Assembly: GCF_901538355.1 (NCBI RefSeq) | Contig: NZ_LR593887.1 | Coordinates: 3,076,920 to 3,140,919, forward strand | Reading direction: 5' to 3' | DNA length: 64,000 bases | From: Tuwongella immobilis | Lineage (GTDB): Bacteria; Planctomycetota; Planctomycetia; Gemmatales; Gemmataceae | Part shown: positions 1 through 8,292 of the stretch, piece after piece | Layout of the letters: every line of letters starts with the position of its first letter | Position numbering within the stretch: position 1 is the first letter of the stretch | Made by a program: the position numbers and the translations under genes | The notes under the pieces: model-generated | The model's database searches: none | The model's input: only the letters and a program-made list of their open reading frames with translations | What the model was told of the DNA's origin: nothing

Positions 1-376
1 GACCTTGTTAGAATTCAACCCCTGTGATGGGAAGACGTTACGACGATTGCTGCCGTTGGAACTTCGGGAACGAAATGATCTGGCAGCTGAGTCGATGAGT
101 CGAGATTGGGTGCGACTGTCGCCACAAGCGATCCGTGAGGTCATGACGGTCTGGCAGGCCGAGCGAATTCGGCGACGGGACGCCGGGGCATCGGCGTGGA
201 TGCAAGCGGAATTGCTGAATCGGGGCATGCGAGCCTGTCGCGCGGGATTACCCCCCGATTCAACGATTGCGGTGGGGCCGACGGGGATTCAATCCGCCGA
301 TTCTGAAAGAGCGGAACTGTGGTTGCAACGGTTCGATCGCTGGGTTGAAGCGGGCGATTCGACCCCGCAAAATTGA
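1..376 (+). CDS. Hypothetical protein, 3' part
   Basis: The reading frame is open from the left window edge to a TGA at 374-376, so this is probably the C-terminal part of a longer gene; the in-frame TTG at 5 is not a convincing start. The visible 124 or so residues are soluble, rich in Arg, Glu and Ala, and look helical. I recognise no family and see no membrane segment or catalytic motif. It is followed after about 95 bases by an exported protein gene on the same strand. It could be an internal or C-terminal domain of almost any cytoplasmic protein; function is left open. Confidence 0.5.
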   Translation, partial: TLLEFNPCDGKTLRRLLPLELRERNDLAAESMSRDWVRLSPQAIREVMTVWQAERIRRRDAGASAWMQAELLNRGMRACRAGLPPDSTIAVGPTGIQSADSERAELWLQRFDRWVEAGDSTPQN

Positions 377-471
377 TGCGTCACCAGATGAGCCGCGTGG
401 GGTTCATTCTTGGAGTCCTGATTCCTTCCGCTGGATGATCGATTCGATTGGTACGATCCGGGAGACGAGAG

Positions 472-1191
472 ATGACGACGACGTGGATTCGCCGAGTGAT
501 CGGCATGCTGGCATTGGTCGCCTTGCTTGGGCTGACCAGCATTTCTGAAGCACAACAACCCGGTGGCAAGCGACAAGGCGGTCGTCCGGGCGGTGGTTTT
601 GGCGGCTTCGGCGGCGGATTTGGCGGCGCTGGCGGCGGCGGCTGGACCGGCGTGATGAATTTCCCCGGTGTGCGCGAAGAACTCAAGCTGTCGGAAGAAC
701 AGCAAGAAGAATTCGGCAAACTGATGTCCGAACAACGCGAAAAACAAAAGGGAATCTTCGAAAAGATGAAGGATCTCTCGCGTGAAGAACGGATGACCAA
801 GTTCAACGAACTCCGCAAGGAAATGTCGGAAGAAAACACCAAGAATCTGACCAAAGTGCTGAAGCCGGAACAAATCACCCGGTTGAAGCAAATTTACTTC
901 CAGCAAATTGGCGTGCTGGGCTACGAAGACAGCGACGATCTGAAGAAAGAATTGTCGCTGAGCGAAGATCAACGCGAAAAGCTGAAGTCGATCAGCACGG
1001 ATTTCCGCAAGGATATGCAAGATTTGTTCTCGGGCGGACCGGGGAATGCCGGGAATTTTGAGAAGATGCAGATGATTCGCAAAGAAGCGATGGAATCCGC
1101 CCAAAATCTCCTGACCGACGACCAAAAGAAGAAGTGGGAATCGCTGGTGGGCGAGCCGTTTGAAATGCGAATTCGCCGTCGCGATAACTGA
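472..1191 (+). CDS. Exported Gly-rich protein with Spy/CpxP-like LTxxQ-type repeats
   Basis: I chose the ATG at 472 because a GGAGA-type ribosome site lies just upstream and the protein then begins directly with a signal peptide (basic start, hydrophobic run LALVALLGLTSI, cleavage after SEAQQ). A low-complexity Gly/Phe stretch (about residues 30-58) follows. The rest is highly charged and helical, with two blocks of the form LxLSEEQxEExxKL and LSLSEDQREKLKSI. These resemble the LTxxQ motifs of periplasmic Spy/CpxP proteins, which bind unfolded proteins or sense envelope stress. Planctomycetes carry many such proteins. The periplasmic chaperone or sensor role is inference; the export and helical repeat pattern are visible. 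Confidence 0.72.
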   Translation: MTTTWIRRVIGMLALVALLGLTSISEAQQPGGKRQGGRPGGGFGGFGGGFGGAGGGGWTGVMNFPGVREELKLSEEQQEEFGKLMSEQREKQKGIFEKMKDLSREERMTKFNELRKEMSEENTKNLTKVLKPEQITRLKQIYFQQIGVLGYEDSDDLKKELSLSEDQREKLKSISTDFRKDMQDLFSGGPGNAGNFEKMQMIRKEAMESAQNLLTDDQKKKWESLVGEPFEMRIRRRDN

Positions 1192-1466
1192 TCCCAACCG
1201 GTTGAAGGCATCCGTGGCACCCCACATGCCGTGGAGCGGGCATCGATCGAAGCCATCCCAGCTTCGTCGGTGCCTGTCTTCGTTTGAATCGATTGCACTT
1301 CTTGCCATGCCGCGCGAAAAGTTCTCTGAGAATTCACCACTTTTTCAGCAGATGATTGCTTGCCTGAGATAGGCCGATTACACTGCAAGCACGGATTTCT
1401 CGGCGAAGCTCTCGCACCGAGATACGATTCCGCCTCGCCATCGATTTTGACTGGAAAGGGCCCTCA

Positions 1467-2792
1467 ATGTCGCACCGATTGGATCGTCGTGACTTCCTGC
1501 AAACGACCGCTGCCATCAGCGCCTCGGCGTGGTTGCTGCAAGATGAGTTGGTGACTGCTGCGGAACGCAAATCGCCCAACGAAAAGCTGAACATCGGCTT
1601 GATTGGTGCGGGCGGTAAGGGCGAAGCCAATCGCGATGGCGTGGCCAGCGAAAATATCGTCGCCCTTTGCGATGTGGATGACAACCGCGCGGCCAACTCG
1701 TTCCGCAAGTATCCGAAGGCGGCTCGCTATCGTGATTTCCGCCAAATGCTGGAAAAAGAAAAGCTCGATGCCGTCGTGGTCAGCACGCCCGATCACACGC
1801 ACGCGATTGCGGCCATCTCGGCGATGAAACTCGGGCTGCATGTGTATTGCGAAAAGCCGCTGACCTGGTCGGTCGAAGAAGCGCGATTGATGACCAAAGT
1901 GGCCCGCGAGCAAAAAGTCGCCACGCAAATGGGCAACCAAGGGACCGCCGAAAGCGGACTCCGCCAAGCGGTCGAAGTGATCCAAGCAGGCACTATCGGC
2001 GAAGTGACCGAAGTGCATGTTTGGACGAATCGCCCGATTTGGCCGCAAGGAATGATGGAACGGCCCAAGCAGATGATGTCGCCGCCGTCGAGCCTGTCGT
2101 GGGATCTGTTCCTGGGTGGAGCCAAGGAAACGCCGTATCACAGCTCGTATCTGCCGTTCTCGTGGCGGGGCTGGTGGGATTACGGCACGGGTGCGCTGGG
2201 GGATATGGCGTGCCATACCGCCAACATGGCCTACATGGCGCTCAAATTGGGCGCTCCGAAGTCGGTGGAAGTGGTCTATTCGTCGGGACTTAGCCCGGTT
2301 AGCCCGCCGAAATCCAGCGTGCTGAAGTATACCTTCCCGGCACGCGGCGAAGGGTACCCGGCGGTGACCCTGTTCTGGTACGACGGTGGGAAACTGCCGC
2401 CCGCCGATCTGGTCAAGGGGCTGAATCTCCCCTCCAGCGGATCGCTCTTGGTCGGGAAGAAGGGGATGCTGTATTCGCCCAATGATTACGGTGCGCAATA
2501 CAAGCTGCTTCCAGAAGCCGATTTCAAGGAAGTGAAATTGCCTCCGCAGACGATCGCTCGTTCGCCTGGGCATTATCGGGAATGGATCGAGGCTTGCAAG
2601 GGCGGCAAACCGGCGATGTCGAATTTCGATTACGCGGGTCCGTTCACCGAATTCGTGTTGCTCGGCAACGTCGCATTGCGCGTCGGCAAGACCATCAACT
2701 GGGATGCCGAATCCCTGAAGGCTGCCGGCTGCCCCGAAGCCGATGAATTCATTCGCCGCGAATATCGCAAGGGTTGGGCTTTGCCCGTGTAA
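1467..2792 (+). CDS. Gfo/Idh/MocA family oxidoreductase with Tat signal
   Basis: The 441-residue protein starts with a twin-arginine signal (RRDFLQ at 7-12), so it is likely exported folded with its cofactor. A Rossmann dinucleotide fold follows (LNIGLIGAGGKG, 41-52, with an acidic residue at 70). The conserved EKP of the family is at 129-131 (YCEKPLTWSVEEA), and a C-terminal alpha/beta substrate domain completes it. Such enzymes oxidise or reduce sugars and related polyols with NAD(P). Tat-exported members are abundant in planctomycetes and are linked to polysaccharide breakdown. The substrate cannot be read from the sequence. It sits alone, with a perfect inverted repeat about 20 bases past its stop codon. 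Confidence 0.9.
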   Translation: MSHRLDRRDFLQTTAAISASAWLLQDELVTAAERKSPNEKLNIGLIGAGGKGEANRDGVASENIVALCDVDDNRAANSFRKYPKAARYRDFRQMLEKEKLDAVVVSTPDHTHAIAAISAMKLGLHVYCEKPLTWSVEEARLMTKVAREQKVATQMGNQGTAESGLRQAVEVIQAGTIGEVTEVHVWTNRPIWPQGMMERPKQMMSPPSSLSWDLFLGGAKETPYHSSYLPFSWRGWWDYGTGALGDMACHTANMAYMALKLGAPKSVEVVYSSGLSPVSPPKSSVLKYTFPARGEGYPAVTLFWYDGGKLPPADLVKGLNLPSSGSLLVGKKGMLYSPNDYGAQYKLLPEADFKEVKLPPQTIARSPGHYREWIEACKGGKPAMSNFDYAGPFTEFVLLGNVALRVGKTINWDAESLKAAGCPEADEFIRREYRKGWALPV

Positions 2793-2814
2793 TCGACCGA
2801 CTTGCTCCGCTATC

Positions 2815-2853
2815 ATTCCTTCGGAGGCACTTGCACGCGGCCTCCGAAGGAAT
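2815..2853. terminator. Perfect 14-bp inverted repeat between oxidoreductase and sirB1-like genes
   Basis: Arms at 2815-2828 and 2840-2853 are exact reverse complements (ATTCCTTCGGAGGC and its complement) around an 11-base loop. It lies 23 bases after the oxidoreductase stop and 20 bases before the next start. No T-run follows, so it is not a textbook intrinsic terminator. It could be a transcript-end or processing hairpin, or a cis element controlling the downstream gene, whose ribosome site (GGAAGG) begins a few bases after the right arm. Confidence 0.6.
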
Positions 2854-2873
2854 CCGATCGGAAGGTACGTCAT

Positions 2874-3698
2874 ATGACGTTCGAGCAAGCGTTGGTGATT
2901 CTTTCCCAAGCACCCCAGGCATCGCTGGATCTGGAATGGCTCGCGCTCTTGCTCGCGCAGGACGAGTCCCCGGAATTGGATGTCTCCGTTTATCTGTCCA
3001 AATTGGACGATCTGGCAGAACAATGCGGCGATCAACTCCTCGGCGAGTGGCCGAATCGTGTGCAACAGTTTGCCGATTGGCTGTTTCACCCCAATCGATT
3101 CCGCGGCAATCAACACGATTATTACGATCCGCGCAATAGTTTTCTAAGCGATGTCATCGACCGCCAACTGGGGATTCCCATCACCCTGTCGATTCTGGCA
3201 ATCGCGGTGGGACAGCGGCTGGGCCTCACCCTTCACGGCGTTGGGTTACCGGGTCATTTCGTTGTCTGTGCCAGAGAGGCCGGATATGCTCCAATCCTGT
3301 TCGACCCATTCCACGGTGGAAAACTTCTGAATCGCAGCGATTGCGAGTTGCTCATTCAATCCTCGACCGGGTTGCAGGTGCCAGTGACCGATGACACCCT
3401 TGCTCCGCTGTCCAAGCCATTGATTGTCTTGCGCATGCTGGCGAATCTGAAGGCGATCTATCTGCAACGGGGCGACCTGAATCGGGCTCGCCGCGTCATC
3501 GCCCGCATGCAGACGCTGATGCCGCGAGACCCCATCCATCGCCGCGACCTGGGAGTTGTCTGCCTGCAACTGGGGCAGGCCGGGCGTGCGATCGACGAAC
3601 TCACCGCATACGTCGAAATGTCGCCGTATGCTGCGGATCGTTCGATGGTCGAATCGGCAATTGCGCAAGCGAAAGCGGAAGTCGCAAAATGGAACTAA
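2874..3698 (+). CDS. SirB1 family protein (transglutaminase-like fold with TPR tail)
   Basis: The start at ATG 2874 is set by GGAAGG eight bases upstream and gives 274 residues. The family block is clear: HDYYDPRNSFLSDVIDRQLG (81-100), IPITLSILAIAVGQRLGL and GVGLPGHFVV (123-131), followed by FDPFHGGKLL. This is the SirB1/transglutaminase-like core with its conserved Pro-Gly-His. Residues about 180-270 form helical TPR-like repeats (RARRVIARMQTLMPRDPIHRRDLGVVCLQLG). SirB1 proteins are widespread and cytoplasmic, but their biochemical role is poorly defined. The usual transglutaminase catalytic Cys is not obvious here, so enzymatic activity should not be assumed. Confidence 0.85.
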   Translation: MTFEQALVILSQAPQASLDLEWLALLLAQDESPELDVSVYLSKLDDLAEQCGDQLLGEWPNRVQQFADWLFHPNRFRGNQHDYYDPRNSFLSDVIDRQLGIPITLSILAIAVGQRLGLTLHGVGLPGHFVVCAREAGYAPILFDPFHGGKLLNRSDCELLIQSSTGLQVPVTDDTLAPLSKPLIVLRMLANLKAIYLQRGDLNRARRVIARMQTLMPRDPIHRRDLGVVCLQLGQAGRAIDELTAYVEMSPYAADRSMVESAIAQAKAEVAKWN

Positions 3699-3758
3699 CC
3701 GTTTCCCGAAATGTTGTTCGAGAAACGGTTGCGTTGGAAGTTGGTCGGCGTGGATGGA

Positions 3759-4595
3759 TTACGGCTTGGGACCGAGCGGACGGTTCGGGATGCCGTTTTC
3801 CGGCCGTGCATCGCCCATCGGCATTACCGATCGACCAGGCCCAGGATTCGGCTGAGCCTGCGGTGCCTGGGCATTGGCCCGCACCACTTGCCAATCCTTC
3901 GGAGCCGACGGCGCAACGAAATCATTGCGTTCGAGCTGCACGTTCGTTTGAATCGTGTTGAACTCCCACATGATTTCATCGCCATTGGGATGCTCAAACC
4001 AGAGTCGGCGAGGAAGCATCGCATTGGAAGCGGGCGACGCATAGAACACCATTTGAGCCTTGGTGAACTCTTGCTTGTCGGCCGGGTATTTGGGCAGAAT
4101 ATCGACATAAATCCAAAAGTTGTCTTCTTTTCGGAGTGTGAGCTGGAAGCGCTGTTTGGCTTCGTCCGCCTTCATGCCGAAGATGAACGACATCGACGCA
4201 TTGTCGGCCACCGCGTTCCCGTTCCCCTTGGGCATATCGTGAATCCGCACCAACTTATTTTTGGGGCGATATTCATACAGATACGTGCCCGTGCAGACAT
4301 ATTTCTCGTAATTGTTCGGATCGTCTTTTTTCAGCAGATCCAGCCGCGCGAGATTCGGCTTCATGTATCGCGCTTGCCCAGTAAAGACTTCGGTCGTGTT
4401 GAAGGTCTTATTAATTTCTGTGCGGGTGCACTCGGTATACAAAGTCGAAGTGTTTTTCATTCGATCTTCCCAGGCTTTGAGCAGTACATCAAGACGGCTC
4501 GCCATGGGATCGGCGGGAGGTGCCACCGGATTCTGTGCGAACACCGATCCGGTCAGGATCAGCATTCCTGTAACGCACCAAACTGCGCAACGCAT
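3759..4595 (-). CDS. TIGR03009 family exported protein
   Basis: The start at 4595 is supported by AGGAGAG nine bases upstream and puts a signal peptide at the N terminus (MRCAVWCVTGMLILTGSVFAQ). The mature part contains WEDRMKNTSTLYTECTR, a segment beginning GQARYMKPNLARLDL, and YVCTGTYLYEYRPKNKLVRIH. This looks like the planctomycete-specific TIGR03009 family, related in shape to LolA/outer-membrane lipoprotein-sorting proteins. Length (278) fits. The C-terminal 40 residues are Pro/Gln/Asn-rich and probably disordered. It is convergent with the SirB1-like gene and divergent from rsmD. Function is unknown; a periplasmic lipid- or lipoprotein-binding role is only inferred from the fold. Confidence 0.75.
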   Translation of the reverse strand: MRCAVWCVTGMLILTGSVFAQNPVAPPADPMASRLDVLLKAWEDRMKNTSTLYTECTRTEINKTFNTTEVFTGQARYMKPNLARLDLLKKDDPNNYEKYVCTGTYLYEYRPKNKLVRIHDMPKGNGNAVADNASMSFIFGMKADEAKQRFQLTLRKEDNFWIYVDILPKYPADKQEFTKAQMVFYASPASNAMLPRRLWFEHPNGDEIMWEFNTIQTNVQLERNDFVAPSAPKDWQVVRANAQAPQAQPNPGPGRSVMPMGDARPENGIPNRPLGPKP

Positions 4596-4938
4596 GGGTA
4601 TCTCTCCTAGAGGAGTTCGTTCCCGCGGGTCGGTCAGAGTTGACCCCACGGAACAAACCGCTCGATCCATCGCGGCACTTGTAACAAGGTGTCTGTTTCG
4701 CCACAAGCCGAAGCAGGAATCGGAATGCACGGCGCGGCCTCTTGCTTCTGAGAACTGAATTTCCACAATAACCGTTGACCGAAAGCGGAACGGAGTGGTG
4801 TGGAGATTGGCAGCATCCGTGAACCGAAGCGCTCGGTCCATGTGTCAGAAATCCCGATGTCGGAAACGGCTCGACGAGCTAATCTTGCATCAATCTGTGG
4901 TCGGAATGAAGGCCCCTTGGTTGGGGACAGTAGCAGTG
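4596..4938. other. Divergent intergenic region, no gene seen
   Basis: These 343 bases separate the TIGR03009 gene (minus) from rsmD (plus). I see a short palindrome CTCCTAGAGGAG over the minus-strand ribosome site and a GGGTC/GACCC hairpin near 4630-4650, but no convincing promoter pair, RNA gene or coding sequence. In-frame codons upstream of the rsmD start exist but show no family similarity. Confidence 0.5.
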
Positions 4939-5688
4939 ATGCAACGTACGCAAATTCGCATCGTTTCGGGAAGTTTACGGGGCCGAAAAATCGAGTGCCT
5001 GGTGCACGAATCGATGCGCCCCACCCCGCAAATGGTCCGCGAAGCCTTGTTCAGCATTTTAGGAAACGCCGTCCCGGGACGAGTTTTTTACGACATTTTT
5101 TCCGGCACCGGCGTCAACGGCTTCGAAGCCATCAGTCGCGGGGCCAAACAATCGGTATTTCTGGAACGCGATCCGAAACTCGCCAACGAAATCGAACGGT
5201 ATCTCAATCGATTCACCGTGACCGATCGCGGCCAAGTCATTCGCACCGATGTTTATCGCTGGGCTGAGCGCTGGATTCCGCTGGGCGGAAAGCCGGTGAA
5301 TCTGTTCCTCAGTCCGCCATTCCCGGATTTGGGTGCCCGTCACGAAGCCTTTGAAAAGCTCGTTCGGACGCTCATTCAAAAGATGCCGGATAATTCCGTG
5401 ATCGCGCTGCAAACCGAAGATGGCTACGCGCTGGATTGGCTGCCCGATTTGGATCAATGGGATATTCGCAAGTACGGTCGCAATGTCTTGGCCTTCTGGG
5501 TGAAGGAAGCCCCGGATGCCGACGATGCAGATGCGGACAACGGTGCAGAAGCCGATGCCTCGCCGAAATCGCCGCGTTCATCGGCGATTCGGGAGTTCTC
5601 GGGCGATTCGCTTCCAGATTCGAACCGTCGGCCAGCCGATGATGCGGATGCTGGGGATGACTCCACATCGACATCGGATCGGGCATGA
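4939..5688 (+). CDS. rsmD: RsmD-family rRNA (guanine-N2)-methyltransferase with acidic tail
   Basis: RsmD methylates G966 of 16S rRNA using S-adenosylmethionine. The start at ATG 4939 gives RIVSGSLRGRKI (7-18) and RPTPQMVREALFSILG (27-42), both hallmark RsmD blocks, then the SAM-binding motif DIFSGTGVNGFEA (52-64). The catalytic motif, usually (D/N)PPY, here reads SPPF (125-128). Ser and Phe are allowed in the wider (D/N/S)PP(Y/F/W) class but unusual for RsmD. From about residue 180 the protein ends in an Asp/Ala/Ser-rich low-complexity tail absent from standard RsmD. The stop overlaps the acpH start by 4 bases, so the two are probably co-translated. A related small-molecule or DNA methyltransferase cannot be excluded. 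Confidence 0.82.
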   Translation: MQRTQIRIVSGSLRGRKIECLVHESMRPTPQMVREALFSILGNAVPGRVFYDIFSGTGVNGFEAISRGAKQSVFLERDPKLANEIERYLNRFTVTDRGQVIRTDVYRWAERWIPLGGKPVNLFLSPPFPDLGARHEAFEKLVRTLIQKMPDNSVIALQTEDGYALDWLPDLDQWDIRKYGRNVLAFWVKEAPDADDADADNGAEADASPKSPRSSAIREFSGDSLPDSNRRPADDADAGDDSTSTSDRA

Positions 5689-6323
5689 ATCATTTGGCGC
5701 ATCTGTTTCTGGCACCTGACGATCGAGAATCGCGACTCGGAAATCTGTTCGCCGATTTTGTCAAAGGCGCAGACAGCATCGCGCAGCTACCGGAACGGGT
5801 TCGGGACGGAGTTCGGCTGCATCGCAAGATCGATTCCTTTACCGACTCCCACCCGGTGGTGCATCGCAGTATTGGCCGAATTTCGACACAATGGGGATGG
5901 TTTTCGGGAATCATCCTCGATGTCTACTTCGATTATTTGCTGATTCATTCGTGGAATCGCTACACCACCATTGATTATTCGACCTTCGTGGAATCGATTG
6001 AGGCCATGCTCGAACCCGCTCCCGAGTGGTTCGATCCGGCCATGCAGATCATGGCCCAACGGATGCGGCAATATCATTGGTTGACCGCCTACGGTTCGCT
6101 GGACGGAATCGCCGATACGCTGGAGCGAATCAGCGAACGAATTGCCATCCGCATGCCACGCCGAGCCATGCCGCTTCAACAAGCGATGGTGGATCTGATG
6201 GCCCATTCGGATGCGCTTGCCGACGATTTCGCGGAATTTTTCCCCAGTTTGATGGCGTTTGCGGCTGCCCACGGTGGACGAAGCGACCCGCCCCCCTCGA
6301 CCACCCCGAGATTGCTTCCATGA
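5685..6323 (+). CDS. acpH: Acyl carrier protein phosphodiesterase (AcpH family)
   Basis: AcpH-type enzymes remove 4'-phosphopantetheine from acyl carrier protein. The N terminus MNHLAHLFLAPDDRESRLGNLFADFVKG is the family signature, and the conserved blocks GVRLHRKIDSFTDSHPVV and FSGIILDVYFDYLLIHSW follow. The His and Asp residues in these blocks match the HD-like metal site expected for the family. Length, 212 residues, is close to typical (about 195) with a short Pro-rich tail. It overlaps rsmD by 4 bp (ATGA) at its start and cca by 4 bp at its end, giving a tightly coupled three-gene unit. Confidence 0.85.
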   Translation: MNHLAHLFLAPDDRESRLGNLFADFVKGADSIAQLPERVRDGVRLHRKIDSFTDSHPVVHRSIGRISTQWGWFSGIILDVYFDYLLIHSWNRYTTIDYSTFVESIEAMLEPAPEWFDPAMQIMAQRMRQYHWLTAYGSLDGIADTLERISERIAIRMPRRAMPLQQAMVDLMAHSDALADDFAEFFPSLMAFAAAHGGRSDPPPSTTPRLLP

Positions 6324-7564
6324 CCGAGCGAGATTTCTCCATTCAGATTATTCGACGATTGCGAGATGCCGGTTTCGAAGCGTACTGGGCGGGGGGCTGT
6401 GTTCGCGATCATCTCTTGGGGCGTGCGCCTGCGGATTATGATGTGGCCACCTCTGCCGAACCCGCGCAAGTCACGCCGCTGTTTCGACATACGCTGCAAA
6501 TTGGTGCCGCCTTCGGGGTCGTTCAAGTGGTGGGGCCGCGAATCGGCGATCAGCCCCCGTTGAGCTGCGAGGTCGCCACCTTTCGCACCGATGGTTCGTA
6601 TACGGATGGTCGCCGACCGGATTCGGTGCGCTACTGTTCGGCAGAGGAAGATGCCCAGCGTCGCGATTTTACCATCAACGGAATGTTCTATGATCCGATT
6701 GATGGGCGGCTGATCGATTATGTCGGCGGGGAAGCGGATCTCCAAGCCAAAGTGCTTCGCGCTATTGGGAATCCGACGGCACGCTTTACCGAGGACAAGT
6801 TGCGATTGCTCCGCGGAATTCGCATGGCGATGCGGTTTGATCTGGCGATTGAGACGGAAACCGCTGCCGCGATTCAGCAGATGGCCTCGCAAATTGGGGT
6901 GGTCAGCGCGGAGCGCATCTCCGATGAACTGCACAAAATCGCAGACCATCCCCGACGCGCGGCCGGATTCCAATCGTTGTTGGAATTCGGTTTGTTGGCG
7001 ACGATCTTCCCAGAATTTGCCGAGTCTGCCACAGACTCCGACGCATGGACAGAGGTGATTCAGTCTTTGCAATGTCTCCCCCGCCATGCCAGCTTCCCGT
7101 TGGTGATGGCATCATTATTCCAACTTCGAACCGATGCTGAGGTTCGCCGAACTGCCCAACGCTTGCGGCTTTCCAACGAGGAACGCGATCGATGGAGTTG
7201 GCTCCATGCCCATCGTTCCAAGTTGTTGGACTGGCAGCAGTTACCGTTGCATCAGCAGAAACGCTTGGTGGTGCATCCGGGATTTCCCGAACTTGCACAG
7301 TTGGTCGAAAGTCACGCGGCAGCGACGGGTACCTCGACCGATCCCGTGACGGCGGCGCAGGCCATGCTGGCAACCACGCCACGCGAGCGATTGGATCCAC
7401 CCGTGCTGTTGACCGGGGACGATCTGACCGCCTTTGGTCTAAAGCCTGGGCCGATGTTCAAGCGATTGCTCGATGCCATTCGCGTGGCGCAATTGGATGA
7501 AGAAATTTCAACTCCCGAAGCAGCGTGGGACCGCATTCACACACTGCTCCAGTCGCATTCTTGA
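6320..7564 (+). CDS. cca: CCA tRNA nucleotidyltransferase / poly(A) polymerase family
   Basis: This 414-residue class II nucleotidyltransferase adds or repairs the CCA end of tRNAs. Visible motifs are WAGGCVRDHLLG (23-34), the metal-binding DYD at 39-41 within ADYDVATSA, RRDFTINGMFYD, and RFTEDKLRLLRGIRMAMRF, the template-recognition helix region. The remaining C-terminal half is helical as in bacterial CCA enzymes. The start at ATG 6320 overlaps the acpH stop. Some planctomycete genomes carry several members, so a CC-adding, A-adding or poly(A) polymerase specialisation is possible and cannot be settled by reading alone. Confidence 0.88.
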   Translation: MTERDFSIQIIRRLRDAGFEAYWAGGCVRDHLLGRAPADYDVATSAEPAQVTPLFRHTLQIGAAFGVVQVVGPRIGDQPPLSCEVATFRTDGSYTDGRRPDSVRYCSAEEDAQRRDFTINGMFYDPIDGRLIDYVGGEADLQAKVLRAIGNPTARFTEDKLRLLRGIRMAMRFDLAIETETAAAIQQMASQIGVVSAERISDELHKIADHPRRAAGFQSLLEFGLLATIFPEFAESATDSDAWTEVIQSLQCLPRHASFPLVMASLFQLRTDAEVRRTAQRLRLSNEERDRWSWLHAHRSKLLDWQQLPLHQQKRLVVHPGFPELAQLVESHAAATGTSTDPVTAAQAMLATTPRERLDPPVLLTGDDLTAFGLKPGPMFKRLLDAIRVAQLDEEISTPEAAWDRIHTLLQSHS

Positions 7565-7629
7565 AAAAAATTGCAAATCGCTAACCACTGATTGGGTAAC
7601 AGTTTCGGACGAACGGGTGCGATCTGCAC

Positions 7630-7679
7630 TTGAAATAGAATTTTTGCGGTTCTATCTTGGTAGGTAGATATAGAACCGC
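7630..7679 (+). promoter_or_regulatory. isc promoter with overlapping palindromic operator
   Basis: A sigma-70-like promoter reads TTGAAA (7630-7635), a 17-base spacer, then TATCTT (7653-7658). A perfect inverted repeat GCGGTTCTAT / ATAGAACCGC (7646-7655 and 7670-7679) covers the -10 region, and a second ATAGAA/TTCTAT pair overlaps the spacer. It lies 50 bases ahead of the Rrf2/IscR gene. IscR-type proteins are known to repress their own operon from such sites, so autoregulation is likely. The actual binding protein is inferred. Confidence 0.65.
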
Positions 7680-7729
7680 ATCTGTGCTGTATGCGGGACA
7701 GCCCCACAATTCCGACAGGAGGAAACGCG

Positions 7730-8281
7730 ATGCCGATGCTGAGTCGAAAAGCCGACTACGCGCTTCTCATTCTGTCCTATTTGCATCATCACCCAGAAGG
7801 GGGATGTGCGCGTGGAATTGCCGAGCATTTTTCGCTGAGTCGCGGTTTTTTGGCGAACATCCTGAAGGAGCTATGCCAAAAGGGATTTGTGAGCAGTCAC
7901 CGGGGTGTGAACGGTGGTTATGTCATGAATCGCCCGGCGGAATCGATCACCCTTGCCGAGTTACTCGAAGCTCTGGATGACGGTTTTCGACTTGCCGAAT
8001 GCAGCGATCACGAAGGCCACGACACCTGTTCATTAACCTCGGTTTGCCCGATGAAAACGCCGATTCGAGCGGTTCATCATCGCATTCACGAAGTGCTTCG
8101 CCAAGTCACCCTGGCAGAGTTGTTCCCGAATACCCAATCGGTCGCGGAATTGATTCCGTTGTTGGGAATGCTGCCAGATCGCTCCGATATTGCCGAATCC
8201 GGGCATCGATCGCCATGCTCGGCTCATCCCTTGGAATCACCCAGCAGTGGGGTCACCCCGCTGGCTGAAGTGCTGAAGTGA
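7730..8281 (+). CDS. iscR: Rrf2 family Fe-S cluster-sensing regulator (IscR-like)
   Basis: The start at 7730 has a strong AGGAGG site. The 183-residue protein opens with the Rrf2 winged helix ([39 protein letters not shown], and a wing [12 protein letters not shown]). Three cysteines at 91, 100 and 106 (C-x8-C-x5-C) sit where IscR holds its [2Fe-2S] cluster; the first spacing is longer than the x5 of E. coli IscR. It heads the isc operon and its promoter carries an overlapping palindrome, so it is likely a cluster-dependent autorepressor. The last 40 residues are a variable Ser/Pro tail. CymR- or NsrR-like roles are less likely given the context. Confidence 0.87.
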   Translation: MPMLSRKADYALLILSYLHHHPEGGCARGIAEHFSLSRGFLANILKELCQKGFVSSHRGVNGGYVMNRPAESITLAELLEALDDGFRLAECSDHEGHDTCSLTSVCPMKTPIRAVHHRIHEVLRQVTLAELFPNTQSVAELIPLLGMLPDRSDIAESGHRSPCSAHPLESPSSGVTPLAEVLK

Positions 8282-8292
8282 GGCTCGCACCC

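Noticed and set aside
289-1308. Minus-strand frame of about 340 codons over the Gly-rich exported protein
   Set aside because: Low-complexity His/Phe/Leu antisense translation with no domain; the plus-strand gene has a signal peptide, ribosome site and repeat pattern.
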